The notes under the pieces were generated by a model. The model was not told the DNA's origin. It was given only the letters and a program-made list of their open reading frames with translations, and made no database searches. Below are positions 24,856 to 37,830 of a DNA stretch of 64,000 bases, piece after piece; position 1 is the stretch's first letter; the number at the start of each line of letters is the position of its first letter. This DNA is from Hevea brasiliensis (lineage: Eukaryota > Streptophyta > Magnoliopsida > Malpighiales > Euphorbiaceae): assembly GCF_030052815.1 (NCBI RefSeq), contig NC_079498.1:81764992-81828991 (forward strand), in the 5' to 3' direction. Position numbers and translations under genes: made by a program.

Positions 24856-26115
24856 AAAAATTTCGTCCTCGAAATTTACCTGATGTATCTGTTACTTCCT
24901 TACTTCTTCATTTATTTGTGTTGTTTCACCAATATCTAGGTTCGGCTCCTCTCTAGCCTTCATGGCATACACCCATGGTGTCACCCTGATTTCGGACCTT
25001 TCGATCGTCTCAGAAATAACCTTCTGTGAGATCTCAGTCGTCGCTGCTTTGACTGCATCTCACTGGATACTGTGTCTCACCATTGATACGCATCATCTTG
25101 GAGTAGAGACATAGCAGCCTCCAGGTTCTGTTCTGACCAATTCTCATATTTACTTTCCTATTTACTTCTCTTTCCATTCCGCAACTTAACTTTACTTATT
25201 TCATTCCTCAGTCTTATCTTCCTCCTTAACTCAATTCCTTGACTCGACTATCGAGTCAAAATTTAGCACCTCTTATTTTTCCTAATAAATCCGCTATACT
25301 TCAATATTACTTTGATTTAGCCCTCTGACCATTCTAGTCAACACTTTTACTAATATTCGTAATATTTCTTTGTTACATTTGAACCATCTATTCAAATTTT
25401 CACTTCCACAACTCTTTTATTTATCAATATTCTATAACTTACTTCCTTTTGTACTAAACTAAAACCTTTCGATATTCTAACTTTGGAGTTTTAAATCCCT
25501 AAGTAGGATTTCTAAACTCATTTCTAACAATAAAATTCTATCCTAGCATAACTATACCAAAACAGATGCCGTTGGCAATTATTCTCATCTTGGTGTACTA
25601 TCGAGTAGTACGTAGCTCTACACAATAATCTCAAGTCGATCAGAATCTGCGACTACAAAGATAAACATCAAGAACATTGCATAGTTACAACGATACATCC
25701 CAATAGATCAAACATTCCTATATTTTATCCTTTTCGAATTTACTGACATTCGAATCTTATTCTGATTACAATATCCATTAACAATTACTAACAGTAACAT
25801 CTTTGGCCTCATCTAGAGCAATTCTATTACTGCAACTTACTTTTAGGTCCTCTTGCCTTATATTAAATAGGCTCACCAATTTAGCTTCACAATTTATTGT
25901 ATGCTAGTAATTATTTTCGCTGACAAACTCTTCCAAAATTAATTTCAATTATACTTGTTATCATAGTTTTTATCCTAAAGGACTGGTCACTAATGCATCA
26001 AAATTTATTCCCCTGTAAAGGAATAGCAACAGAATATATAATTCCAACACTAACATACAAATAAGTAGTGCTGGGATCAAATAATAATTAATTATTTTTT
26101 TCAAAAATTAAGAAC
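24856..26115 (-). other. Residual internal region with a gag core scrap
   Basis: Mostly non-coding. At about 25140-25056 the minus strand reads NLEAAMSLLQDDAYQWWDTV, a fragment of gypsy gag core. This piece lies downstream of the zinc knuckle at 26300-26340, out of normal order, so the internal region was rearranged as well as deleted. Nothing else is recognisable. Confidence 0.65.
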
Positions 26116-26746
26116 TTACCAGCAGCTACATCCGAAGTTTCTGTTCTTTCTCCTTGGCGCATGTGAACGCTCTGACTGGTGCGCTACTATATTCGGGTTG
26201 ATCCACTGTGTTATGGTTGTGAGGAGTACTAACTCTATTTCTATCTCGACCTTTACTGATTGTCTATGAACTTCGGAGAGCAGATCGAGGTGCTTTAGTA
26301 CAATCTCTGACAAAGTGTCCAAGCTTTCCACAATTGTAGCAGGCTCCAGTGGCCTTACGACAAATACCCCCGTGTAACTTGCCACAAACATGGCAGATAC
26401 GGGTAGAATAGGCACTTCTGGTTGTTCGATGACTAGATCTTGGGGGTCCCTGTCCTGATGATCTGCCTCTGTCATATCCCTGAGCTCGAGGCTCCTCAAA
26501 TTCTTTTCTCTTCCCCAAATTACTGTTCAAGCTCTGACCCATAAGTTTCTCCCTCTTCTCTATTTCATGCTGCCCTTGTGGGGGTTGGGTTTGTACTTGG
26601 ACTTAAGCTGATAGTGTATCAACCATTTATTGAAAGAAAGTGGCCATTTGCTGGGCCATTTGTGCAGTAATTTGTACAGGTGGGGCTGGTAAAGTTGAGC
26701 TTCCGACTCTCTGAGGGGCTAGGGCTTCACCTTGTACATCTGCCAT
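26116..26746 (-). pseudogene. gypsy gag remnant with CCHC zinc knuckle
   Basis: A start ATG at 26746 gives MADVQGEALAPQ, then after two stops the frame reaches 26542-26264. There it has a first Cys/His cluster (CHVCGKLHGGIC) and a full CCHC knuckle (CYNCGKLGHFVRDC) at about 26340-26300. The gag core that should lie between is missing here; a scrap is found at 25056-25140. Nucleocapsid function is inferred from family knowledge; the copy is not functional. Confidence 0.8.
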
Positions 26747-26942
26747 CACAAACTATTCTATTGTCTCATTCTTCTCTTCCATATCTTTTCATAGGATTTT
26801 CTATTTTCTATACAACCAACACAAGGAGATTTCTCTCGATTAGTTCATATTTATGATGTAAATGTACTATATGTATCAAACAGTTGTATTTACCGATAAA
26901 AAGATTTCAAATTCACAGTTTAAAATTTACTTTAAAACCATT

Positions 26943-26954
26943 GCTCTGATACCA
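26943..26954 (-). other. Primer-binding site, initiator tRNA-Met type
   Basis: The minus strand reads TGGTATCAGAGC, seven bases from the LTR edge at 26962. Confidence 0.9.
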
Positions 26955-26961
26955 CTAAACA

Positions 26962-29157
26962 TGTCACACCCTACTCCTCTGTAAGATGTAACATGATCCC
27001 GTAGTACACCTAATGAATTACCGTACTTCGCCTACCGGTAACCCATTAAATATACTATAAAGGATTTTAAAATAATTTTCGTGAAATTAAATAGTGGTGG
27101 GAACATTGAATATTTCTTAAAAAGCCTTTAAGTGAAATTTTGGTCATGGATCAAATCATCAATTAAAATCTGGTGTTACAAAAATTTTTCTAAATTTCGG
27201 CAGAGTGCCGGCTATATTTTGAGAAAACAGTTCTTCAAACCTGAAAAGGAAAACACTCTCAATATGTTTTCTCAAATACAACTCCAATAAACTTCATTTC
27301 ATCTCACAATTCAATCTCAATAATCAAATCAATTCATTTTCAAACCAACCTCATCATAAAAAAAACATTTCATTGATTATAAGACTCAAAAATTAATATT
27401 ACACAACTATACAGGTAAATAAAATCTCAAATTTACATTATAATAATTTGCATTTAATTACATACCAAAATATTTTACAAGAGTTTTTATACAACTGCTC
27501 AAATAATTTACATACATATTATTACATGCATACATCAAACCTATGTACATTGGTATACCTATGATATACCTGGAGCTGATCTGAATGTGTCTTCAAGGTG
27601 CAGCTACAGGAATTCTCACTCAGTTGCTCTATCCTTACTTTCACCTGCGATAGCATACAAAGCTATCGCTGAGTGGTGAACTCAGTGGTGCATAACTATA
27701 ACTTAAAATATAATACAATATACCTTAGCAAAATTACAGCATATAATTTGGAAATCTGGATACTCATCAACTTCCAAAAATCAAAATATTCATTGCCAAT
27801 AATATAAATCATTTGTATAAAATGACTTTGATCACGAATTTCAATTAGTCAAATCACAACTGAACAGTTAAAGTAATTCTAGCAATTTATGGAAATAAAT
27901 ATTAATTCCAATAAAATCAATTATGTATAAATCCCATTAGAAATCGAAATTCGTGACTATTCAAAAACAATTTTTTATCTCACTAATTATGCAAGACTAA
28001 TTCGAAAGGGCCATCTTCGGGGTGATTCTAACTCTCTATGGTCAGGGAGGTCAAATCAGATTCTAACTCCCTATGGTCGGGGAGGTCAAATCATCGTGCA
28101 CAGTACACAATACAATAATGAAACTTCCGAAAGGGCCATAACAAAATAAGAGGAGAATCTAAGCCTGTGCACGTACCATGGTAATCAAAACAAAGCTAAC
28201 TCCATTGTCTCCTTAACAAATGAGAGAGATGGGTAATAACCTAGTCAAGCATCTATAGTGAGATATAAAACAATATCATAAATCTCTTTGTCCTTTTTGT
28301 GAGCATAAATCACAGTACCATTCAATTCAAAGTCAATTCCAATATCCAATAATTTTTATGCTCATCACAATTCAAAACATATTTTATCACAATTTTTCCA
28401 AAACTAATTTATTCAATCCACAACAATGCTCAATAATTGTTGAAATACCATTTCACAAAGCTAAATTCATACATACTATAACAATTTCAATAATCATTGA
28501 ATTAAATCCAATAGTTGATAAACATAACGCATAAGGAAAATAACATCATTTAATCATATGAAATATTCAGAACAAAATCAATTAAAAACTAGTTGTGCAC
28601 AAACCTCTGATGAGTCGCCTCTTGGCCTTGACTCAGTGGGTCTTTTCCCTTCCCAGTGTCTCTTCTAACTAAAACACACAATTTAAAGTGTTTCAGTACT
28701 TATTTAAATTATTTCTAATAATAAGGTTAAATAATTAAATTTTATTAATACTATTCTTTTTATTAGTCAACCTATAATGTTGACCTTTAATGCACACTAG
28801 ATGAATTAGTTTTAATGTCACTAATATGTTCCATTTTTAATTTCTCACATGTTGATATATGTTGCCAATTTCATTTCAAAGCTTATTGCATTTTTATTGC
28901 AATTATTCAGATTTCATGGCCAATGTTTACTGTCTATTGCACTAAGCTACAGTGTAAATTTAACAGATTTCTCTTCATTAAATTCTTTCTCATTGTGTCT
29001 TCTTTAATTTTCTTTTTGAATTACTCCATTTGGAGTTGTATAACTTAAGTTAAGGTTATTTAACCATAACTAGGTCAAATATGAACTTTGTTTCCTTAAT
29101 AGGCAGATTCGATACTGAATTTGACTAATTTATTTGGATAGTTTGTAGTAACATTTA
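26962..29157 (-). repeat. Gypsy 5' LTR, first piece
   Basis: Starts TGTCACACCCTAC on the plus strand and matches 20078-22257 until ACATTTA, where the solo LTR enters. In the first ~120 bp the differences to the other LTR are about nine and all are transitions. Confidence 0.92.
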
Positions 29158-32100
29158 TGTAACACCCCTCACCCGACTACAGTGTAGCCGAGCAAGGCGT
29201 GCTACAATCGGTGCCGAAGCACCCTAACTTGTCTTACTTTATTTTTTTAATAATTTTGAACTCATTTAATTTAATATTAATTATTTTTTGATGGAGAAAC
29301 CAGTGGAGTTTCCCTTATTTTATTATCGTTTGGCGTATTTCAATATTCACCTGTTTGAAATTCAACAATATTTTAAAATAAACAAAAAAACTCATCCATG
29401 CTAATCATAATTATCTCATCAATCATTCTCATAATTTTCTCATATTTCAAATCTCATCCATACATTTTAATTTCATAATCATTTCCATACTCATATCATC
29501 TTTTGAAAATTTATTATGTAATTCAAATCTATACTCATTTGTACAAATTCATTCATGCTCCATTCTTATAGCAAAATTCTCAAATTTGCATTAATTTACA
29601 TCATTTGCAATAATTAAATAAATCCTTAATTTACATGATATATAAATTAATTACATATGAAAAAGCAAATTTATTAATTTACATCGCATTCCTATTAATT
29701 ACTTGTTCATAATATACATTACAATACAATATCTAAGCAATTTATACAAAATATAAAATATGTTCTATATGGGCCCTATCTACATGCATTGCTGAGGAGG
29801 TGACAATCTTGAATACTTCAGATACTTCTGCAGATCAAAACTCCCAAAATTCCCAGTCAAACGTCCATTGGGTTCTAGCTTCAGTACCTGCGCGAAGGAA
29901 ACAATTCCATCGCGCTAAGCATTGCTGCTTAGTGGTGCAATAATATAACAAGGAAATAATATACAAATAAAGATAGAAATAAAACATAATTTAAATAATT
30001 AAGATTTATTTATACTTCACATGTGATTCTAAAATTTAATATGTTTTATCGTAATTTAGTCTTCTTTGTAAGTATTTATTTCGCCAATGTACAGTAATAA
30101 TGTACAAAGAAAAAATGATCTAAAAATAATAAATATATGCTTATATTATCATGTAAGTCACATTTGCAATATTTATGTGTGTTATAATTTTCTTTGCTAA
30201 TCTTTTAGTATTTTCTCAATACTTTATAGGTTGTCCCAGATTATTTCATAATAAGTAAATTTTGATATCGGTCCAGTTCATTTCGATTCTTTCTAATAAA
30301 TAACTATTCTAATTTGTTTTATGTCATCTTACTCATTTATTTAATTTCTAATATTTTTTTTATTACTAATATTCTTAACTTATTTCAATAAATTTCACTG
30401 CCCAAGTAACCTATGACAGGCTGACTAAACTGGATAACGGGTCGTTGGCACTAGACACCACGGTGCCTCGGGCCGTCATACCATGGGACGCAGAACGTCA
30501 ACCATGTATGCAGTCAATATGGCTAAAAAGACATGATATCACATAATCAAGCATAAAAGCCATGAATGTTGGCATAAAGCCATGAATGCGGGCATAAAGC
30601 CATGAATACGGGCATAAAGCCATGAATACAGGCATAAAGCCTTTTGCAGTACTGCTAAAACAATACCCAATTGGCATGCCAAACTATCCAATCTGACACA
30701 CATGTCTAGGCAATACAAGGGCACATAATATCATTAAATATTAATATATTGTGCTTTATGACTTTATTATTTCATGATAAATTTCATAATTTATACATTC
30801 ATCATAATATTCATACATTCCTTACATCATTCATATTGATCACAATTCACAACAATGTTGTTCATATACCATTGTACTCAAAACATTTTTCCTTTCTTTT
30901 ATAAAGAAAACTAATGTTCCATTCATATTTTCATGTGATTCATTTATTCATTACAATATTTATATAAATTCATAACTCATACAAGGTGTTATTATCTTAT
31001 TTGTAATGGAAACATAAATCCTAATGTGAATCTCATCCCATTTATACTCAACAATCCATCTAGGTTAATGTCATTTCATATTCAAGTGGTATTACTTATG
31101 TTTTATTAGACCTACTAGTAATGGGAATAAATCTTAACTATATACTCACATAACTTAAATGTTCATTAAGTCATTTAGGTGAATTACTATTTCTATTTCA
31201 AGTAATCCATGAATGTTTCATGGATTCCAAATTTCATACCTTAATTTCCTCTACCAATTTAGTTATTATACTTTGTGTCTATGTATTACTATTCACATTA
31301 CTATTCACTTAAATTGTTGACTTTTTAATACATAATAAATTTATTGAATCTAAGTTCTCAAAGATACCACATTTTGCATTTAAAATTTGTTGGTATTGGT
31401 TGCCAATACCATTTCCAAGCTTAATGTTAATTGGGCAGAATTTTCAGTTTTCATGCCTTGTGTTTACTGTTCCATTGGTCAATTTTGCAGTGGGAATTTG
31501 GCAAAATAATCAACATGAAAGTTGTTCCTTATTTTGTGTAGTTGAATTTCTTTTTTTGAATCACTCCATTTGAAGTTTTGTAGCTCAAGTTATGGCCATT
31601 TTACCATAACTGGCCGGATTGAAATTTTTCTGGACTGACCATATCTACAGTACAGTGAACAGTGACTTCAACTCACTTGTTGGATAGGTTCTAGTCATAA
31701 TTTGGGTTAGGTTTCTTCATGAAAGATGTTAATCTATATCTCAGATTATTGTGGGTAAAATTTCAGGTCAATTGGACCATTCTACACTGAGTTATGGCCA
31801 AATGACCAAACACTGTTCATTTGGTCATTCTACAGAAACAGACTGCAGGTCACCCGGATTGGGGCAAGCTTTTGGTGCACTTGGTTTGGTCTTATGAGCA
31901 TGGTTTCTTCACCAAAGTTGTGCCATTATGTGTCTAGTTTTATTTCCAGTTGGCCAAACACCAATTAAACCTCTACAATTCAATTTATGGCTGCCCAAAC
32001 CTGCTGGACTCATGTCCAATTATGCAGGTCACCTAGGGCAGCCACACTAAACTTAAATCCCATCACTAAACACACTTCATTTCTTGTTTACCAATAACCA

Positions 32101-33297
32101 AATGGTCACTAATTGACCATTAAAACTCACTTTCATCATTACATGATCAAAGTCTCAATTTCATGCTCAAACCCTAACTCAAATTTCCAATTCATGGCAT
32201 ACACACACCAAACTCATACCAAATCACTTTATCCATCATCTATACTCATCAATAACATAATTAAGCCACTTAATTTCATCAAAAACCAACAATCCTTAAA
32301 CTTTCTCATGGCTGCCAAATTTAGAGATTTCATTTACTCAAGTTTTTCTTTTAATTTCACACAATTTCTACTTGATTTAGCATGCTTACAAGATTAAAGA
32401 AAGAAAAGAAATTGTTTAGGGCACTAACCTCTTGTAGCTCAAATCCAAGCCAACCAAGACTTTAATTTTTCTTTACTTTCTTACTCTTTCTTGGCTGCCA
32501 AATACTTCTCCTTGGTGTGGGTATAATTTTTAGTGAAGGGAGGATAAGGTTTTAAGGTGAATTAAAGTGGGAAATGAAGCTTAAGGGAGCTTTAATGGTG
32601 GAACCTCTTCTCTCTCTCTCTCTCAACGTTTTTGGCTGCCCAAAGGTTGAAGATGCAGATTGGTTTTTCAATTTTTTGGTCTCTTTTATCTCTTTTAATG
32701 AGTTTAACAAATTGTGATTGGTGGAGGAAATTTAAATGACATCATATGATGCCATAATTAGCATTTTCTTTCATTTTCTTTTCTTCTCTTCTCTACTCAT
32801 TTTCAATTTAATTTTTAGCAATATTTATTCATATTTTAGATCATAATAATTATTTGCTTAACTGGAAAAGTCGGCCAAAAATCATCTCTGAAGACGAAAT
32901 GACCAAAATGCCCTCCGTTTGGCTTAACGAGCCAAAATTGTCTGTACCGATTGAAAAATTTTTCTAAACCTTTTCTTGGCATTCTGATGCCATAGAAACC
33001 TCAATAACTCTTCTCTGGAGTCCCAAAAATTATTTTATGAATTTTCCCCCGGGTCTAGCGCTCCTAGTTGCAAGAACCGCAACTTCTCACTAGGTTACCC
33101 ATCGCTAGGGCACCGACTCATTTAACTTGGTTGTATTTTATTTCTAAAATTTTTTCTAAATTTTTCTTATTAATATTTGAGTTAATTATGGTCCCTCACT
33201 TTAGTTTAAATATTTTTCCAGACGTTCTAGCTGTCCGGACCGACACCGATCACCGGAACAGTAGAATGTACGGAATTGCTACAGGGAGGGTGTTACA
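29158..33297 (-). mobile_element. Solo LTR, 4140 bp, same family as LTR at 3965
   Basis: Begins TGTAACACCCCTCACC and ends GAGGGTGTTACA on the plus strand, flanked by a perfect TSD ATTTA (29153-29157 and 33298-33302). Removing it and one TSD restores continuity with 22240-22270 of the partner LTR. No internal domain, PBS or PPT is present. It is ~1.1 kb longer than the LTR at 3965-6981, with matching ends. The small ORFs inside are not genes. Confidence 0.93.
30551..30641. repeat. 20-bp minisatellite, ~4.5 copies
   Basis: The unit GGCATAAAGCCATGAATACG is repeated from 30551 with one or two changes per copy, within the solo LTR. The related LTR at 3965-6981 has only a single similar motif near 4970-5000. 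Confidence 0.85.
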
Positions 33298-33302
33298 ATT
33301 TA

Positions 33303-35891
33303 GGCTTAACATTCTTCATAAGATTTGTTATCCTATGTCTTAGGATCAATCAGAAATTTTACTTGTAATTTTTCAAGTCTTGTAGAATTATTTATAACCA
33401 AATTGTTGACTTAGATTCAAAGGTCCTATATTGGCATGGTCCTCAATTAGGTCAAAGGATTTGACCTTAAATTCTAACCTTATACATTTATAATTTGAGG
33501 AAGTTGTCTAAAACAAAGTTTTAGGTCTCTTTCTTAGCTTTCCAGATTGGTATGGCTCATTTAAATTGGACACATCTAGTAGGAGATATGCTTATTTGAA
33601 TTTTCTAGATTTTATGGTCAAATGTGCCAATTCCAGATTTAGTGTGCCAAATTAATCAAGTTAATTGACCAAGTTCCCTTGATTTTTGGGTTTTGGTCAA
33701 ATTACCAATATTGTAGATCTATGTCTTATTGAAATTTTGGCACTGATTTCATGTCATTTGGAGTTCTATGGACCAAGTTATGTTTATTTTACTATTGCTG
33801 GTCAAGTTGCACTTATATTGCAAAGTTTAGGTCATTTTAGGTCAAAGTCAATTCGGCCAGTTTTTGTAACCCAACTTTGGCGATCATTTTGACTTGGTAA
33901 TTGGAATTTCTGGGCTTGGTGATCTTCACCAAAGTTGTAGCCCTATGTCTAAGCTTCCCAACGGTATAAATTTTAGGTCATTTAGACCTGTTTGGAGTGA
34001 GTTATGGTCATTTTAATAACTACTATTCATATGGTCAATTTCTGGGTTCTCAAAGTTTCAATTCCAGATTAGGTCATTATTTTAGGTCACTTCTAGGTAG
34101 AATTTGGGCAACACTTCTACATGAAAGTTGGCCTATTTTATGTCTAGTTTTGCCTTCAATTTGCCTTATACCAATTGGGATCACAATTTTACACTTATAG
34201 CTCAATTTAGCTATTGCCCTTGTATACTTCCCTCAACACCAACCACATGCATTTTTACTTACTAAATCTCATACCAATTCTGATTTGGTATGGTACCAAA
34301 TCCATTCCTCACTTAACATTATTGTAAATTTGGGCAGTATATAACCAATTGACAATACACCAACTACAATTCCAATTCACCAAATCCAATTCTAACAATA
34401 TATACACATAATCACTCCTAACCATAACATATAACTTCACCACTACCATAACATATAACTTCACCACTAATTTACATACACATTTAGCAATCTTTAAGAC
34501 CACAATTCATCAAACAACTTCATGAATTCCAGCATTCTTCAAGAAGTTAACAAGCTGCTGAATTGTAAAGCCTCCCATAATTGCTTTCAAGCTCCAATTT
34601 TCACTTGGTCAATCATCACATATACATAAAGTTAACTTACTAAAACCTTAAATCACATTAATCAACATTAATTCTCCATAATACATGTAAGAATATTTCA
34701 TTTAATATACAATTCCATGGCTATCCATTTAAGCAATTACACAAAAAATTTCAAACTCAAAATCAATTTCCAATTCAAGTACTCAACTTTAACATACACC
34801 AATAATTAACTTACTAGAACTTTTATTTACTTCAATCAACATCAATACCCATCAAATTCATGTGAAAACAATTCAAAACTCTTTAATCACCATGGCTGCC
34901 AAAAATAGTGCATAATAATAATTCATCAAAACCTCAAAATTTCTTCATTAATTTACTTATCTCAAGCTTCCCACAAACTTTACTTCAGAATGAAAGGAAT
35001 TTGAACACTTACCTATTATTAGAGCTTGTTAAATCTTCACCAAAATCTCTTGAATTTAGTATCAACTTCTTCCTTGTGATGTGGGGATCAAAATTAGTGA
35101 AGTGAGCTTTGGGGTTTGAGTTAAAAATGGTGGAGGTTAGAAAACTTTTACAATTTCGGCCATGGAGGATTTAAAGGAACTCAATTTGGCATGGAGAAGA
35201 TGAAGGTTGAAGATGAAGTGATTAGTGGACATACACATGTCCCTTAGTGCTTTTATACCTCCACTCATCCTTAGTTTAATTAATTAAATAGTCAAGTTTT
35301 AATATTTCCACTTAGCACCTCTAATTTTTCCCTAATTACATTTGTATACATAATTTCATTTTTCATGTGATTTTCAAAATTTAATATTACTTATTTTTAA
35401 TGGACATTTAGGTCAAAAGTTCACTCTAAGTGTCAAATGACCAAAATGCCCCTTTTCGGATTGCATTTCAAATTTTTCAGTGCTACTTATTAAATCCTTG
35501 ACTCGCCGATTTCTTAAATTTTTGTTTTTATTTATACTGACTTACTAATTTTTCTTTGACATTTTCTAAGTCAATTATACCTCAATAGATTTTTATTTAA
35601 GTCTAAAAAATATTTCTCAGGGTTCCTCGCGGTCCAGGGCTAGTCAACGATCCTTGCCACAACTTCACGGTGCGGTCACCCATCGCTACAGTGCCGGCTC
35701 TTTTAACCTAGTTTCATTTACTCTCTTTTATTTTTTCTTAATTTTTCTTGTATTTTCTTATTATTTATTTCATCATTTTATGCCTTTTCACTATTACTAA
35801 AGTGTAGTCCCAGACATCCTGACTTGTCCAAATAGACATTAAGTCACCGAAGCAGCAGAATGTACGGACTACGTAAAGTAAGGGCGTTACA
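33303..35891 (-). repeat. Gypsy 5' LTR, second piece
   Basis: Resumes after the solo LTR with GGCTTAACATTCTTCATAAG and matches 22258-24838, ending GGGCGTTACA. TSD TGACA follows. Confidence 0.92.
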
Positions 35892-35907
35892 TGACAACTC
35901 TATAACA

Positions 35908-36240
35908 CGATAATATGCAAATTTTAGTCGGTAATTTTGTTCCCAAACTTTATGGTAGAATAGCGTTAGCTACTATTTACAAATTAGACATTAGTCTGTA
36001 ATTACCTACTAACTATATAGTCAATAATAAGCAAAATTTAGTTGGTACCTTTGTCAACAAACCTTAGTAGTTGGCTACACTTTACCGACCAAAAGTTAGT
36101 CAGTAATTACCTACGAATTATATAGTCGATAATATGCAAAATTTAGTCAATAAGGAAAGGGTGTTACCTACTATTTATCAACTTAAATTTAGTCAATAAT
36201 TCCTGACTAAATATTTAATATTACTGACTACAATTTGTTT
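35908..36240. repeat. CACTA subterminal repeats, right half
   Basis: Continues the ~117-bp units interrupted at 15551: CGATAATATGCAAATTTTAG, then units near 35999, 36103 and 36190, the last two degenerate. Confidence 0.8.
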
Positions 36241-36493
36241 AGTTGGTAAATTATCAATTATATTTTAATTTTAGAAAATATACAAACTAAACACATTAGT
36301 CGGTAATATTTTGAATTATTTAAAATTTATTTACCTACAAAAAAGCATAGTAACTAAATTTTATTCATTATTTTTTTAAATTATATATAATTTGAAAATT
36401 AGTACCCATAAAATATTTTGATCAGTATGTTTTTTTGTTTAATTAATTACCTATTTTTTATTTTTAAAATTTTTAATTTATCATTAATTTGAA

Positions 36494-36496
<3 letters not shown>

Positions 36497-36562
<66 letters not shown>
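36497..36562. repeat. (TAA)n microsatellite
   Basis: More than 20 uninterrupted AAT/TAA units between the CACTA subterminal repeats and the transposase gene. Confidence 0.97.
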
Positions 36563-36564
<2 letters not shown>

Positions 36565-36689
36565 TTCAACAATAAAAATAATTGCTAAATATACCAAATT
36601 AAATGTAAAATTCATATCTGTAAAATAAAGCATATTAAAGTCTAATAAGTTAAATATAAAATTTAAAACCCATAATTTTATGAAGATGG

Positions 36690-37240
36690 AGGTGTTGGTA
36701 GTCCTCTGGCTAGTCTCATCACCTCCTTCATAATAGAGTTTCTCATACATTAGATATTTGTCTCCATTTGCAACTTCAATTAATCCATATGATCAGTCAT
36801 AGCTTGCCTCTCATCCTCAAGCTGTTTCTCTAACCTTCTTTCGTTGTTGTAAAGCAGCATTCTGAGTAGAGCTTGATGTAGATGCCCGACTAGAAGATGC
36901 TCCAACTGAAGGGTAAAAGGTAGATGATTCAAATCCAAGACCATACACCTTTTGTCTATTCTCGATGCCTCTGACAACATCCAAGTAAAGTTGGTTCTCA
37001 TCGACATTGTTAAGTGTGGTTTGTGTTAGCTCCTCCCTCCTAGTTACTATAGCATCCTATATGTAATAAAAAAAATGAAAATCGATTATAATTCATTCAT
37101 CATATAATAAAATTAAAAAATAATTGGAAAAAATAAATAAAAATATATCGTACATATATCTCCCTAGATTTTTGGTCCGCAAAAGTCTCCTTATTATGCT
37201 GTTGGGTGTGAGTGTGGATAAACAACTCAGTCGGAGTTGC
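36690..37240 (-). pseudogene. CACTA Ptta-type transposase, 3' exons
   Basis: On the minus strand one exon ends at 37240 after an acceptor AG. It encodes ATPTELFIHTHTQQ and FADQKSREIYV, matching the conserved PTDAELF..THT...FVDERSR block of plant transposase family Ptta/En/Spm. A ~90-bp intron follows (about 37060-37150), then an exon with DAIVTRREELTQ, ENQLYLDVVRG and a Ser-rich stretch, and after a frameshift a charged coiled-coil-like tail (ERRLEKQLEDERQAMTDHMD). Stops in the tail indicate decay. The upstream exons are at 51205-52041; the intron between them holds the pararetrovirus. Confidence 0.78.
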
Positions 37241-37300
37241 CTGAACAAAGGATAAATAGTTTTCATAAACTATTATTGTATGTATATATATAATAAATTA

Positions 37301-37499
37301 TTGAAATTTATTATAAAATTAAAATAAAAATAAACAGAGTTTCCCCTATATTTTGACATTTTATCATGTCAAAAATCAATAAAAATCTCACAATTAAATC
37401 ACACAGTAATTCATAATATTTTTCATGATAATTTCATCACAATTCCATCATATTTCTATCAACAATCATATATGTCTATGTCCTCATAATTAAGGGGAT
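37301..37499. repeat. 199-bp direct repeat, left copy (flanks virus block)
   Basis: Same length and order as 50731-50929, with only a few differences. It starts TTGAAATTTATTATAAAATT and ends CATAATTAAGGGGA before TA repeats. Its first ~120 bp resemble an arm and loop of the foldback element at 50938-51140. Confidence 0.9.
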
Positions 37500-37514
37500 A
37501 TATATATATATATA
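37500..37514. repeat. TA repeat at left virus boundary
   Basis: A short (TA)n run joins the 199-bp repeat to the viral end (plus strand TACCAAGGACGCACCGGG). Confidence 0.85.
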
Positions 37515-37679
37515 TACCAAGGACGCACCGGGATTGAAAGGGGGATGAGCTAACAGGGAAGAAGCAATAATCTAGATCTTGAACAATATATAAATAACTA
37601 AAGAAATAAACAAAATGCACAAGAAAGGAAATCTTCAGAAATGAAAATTAAATTTGTAAATTAAAGATTAAATATATAT

Positions 37680-37795
37680 ATTCTATAGGCGGCAGAGCCA
37701 GTCCGTTAAGAATATATATACTTAACAAAATTTTATAAATTTAAATATGAATATACATGTATATATTCAATAGGCGGCAGAGCCAGTCTATTATG

Positions 37796-37830
<35 letters not shown>

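Larger units (their letters stand above)
20078..35891 (-). mobile_element. Gag-only Ty3/gypsy element with ~4.8-kb LTRs
   Basis: TSD TGACA is perfect at 20073-20077 and 35892-35896. On the minus strand: 5' LTR (35891-26962, containing a nested solo LTR), tRNA-Met PBS, a gag remnant, PPT and 3' LTR (24838-20078). The internal region is only ~2.1 kb and holds no protease, RT, RNase H or integrase, so the element is a non-autonomous deletion derivative. Without the nested insert the 5' LTR is about 4785 bp, against 4761 bp for the 3' LTR. Confidence 0.92.
15552..35907 (-). mobile_element. Ty1/copia element inserted in CACTA repeats, itself split
   Basis: Minus-strand element: 3' LTR 15552-15714, PPT, RNase H, RT, integrase, GAG-pre-integrase, an inverted protease segment, gag, PBS and a 5' LTR split at 20077/35897 by a gypsy element. 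Both flanks are halves of the same CACTA subterminal unit (TATAGTCGG | CGATAATATGC), which proves a single insertion. The 5-bp TSD looks decayed (GTCGG versus a remnant CGA). Confidence 0.88.

Noticed and set aside
26116..26499. 127-codon minus ORF overlapping the gypsy gag remnant
   Set aside because: Different frame from the zinc-knuckle gag; only the knuckle frame has recognisable motifs.
36496..36750. Minus-strand ORF ending in a poly-Tyr run
   Set aside because: Translation of the (TAA)n microsatellite plus flanking sequence.
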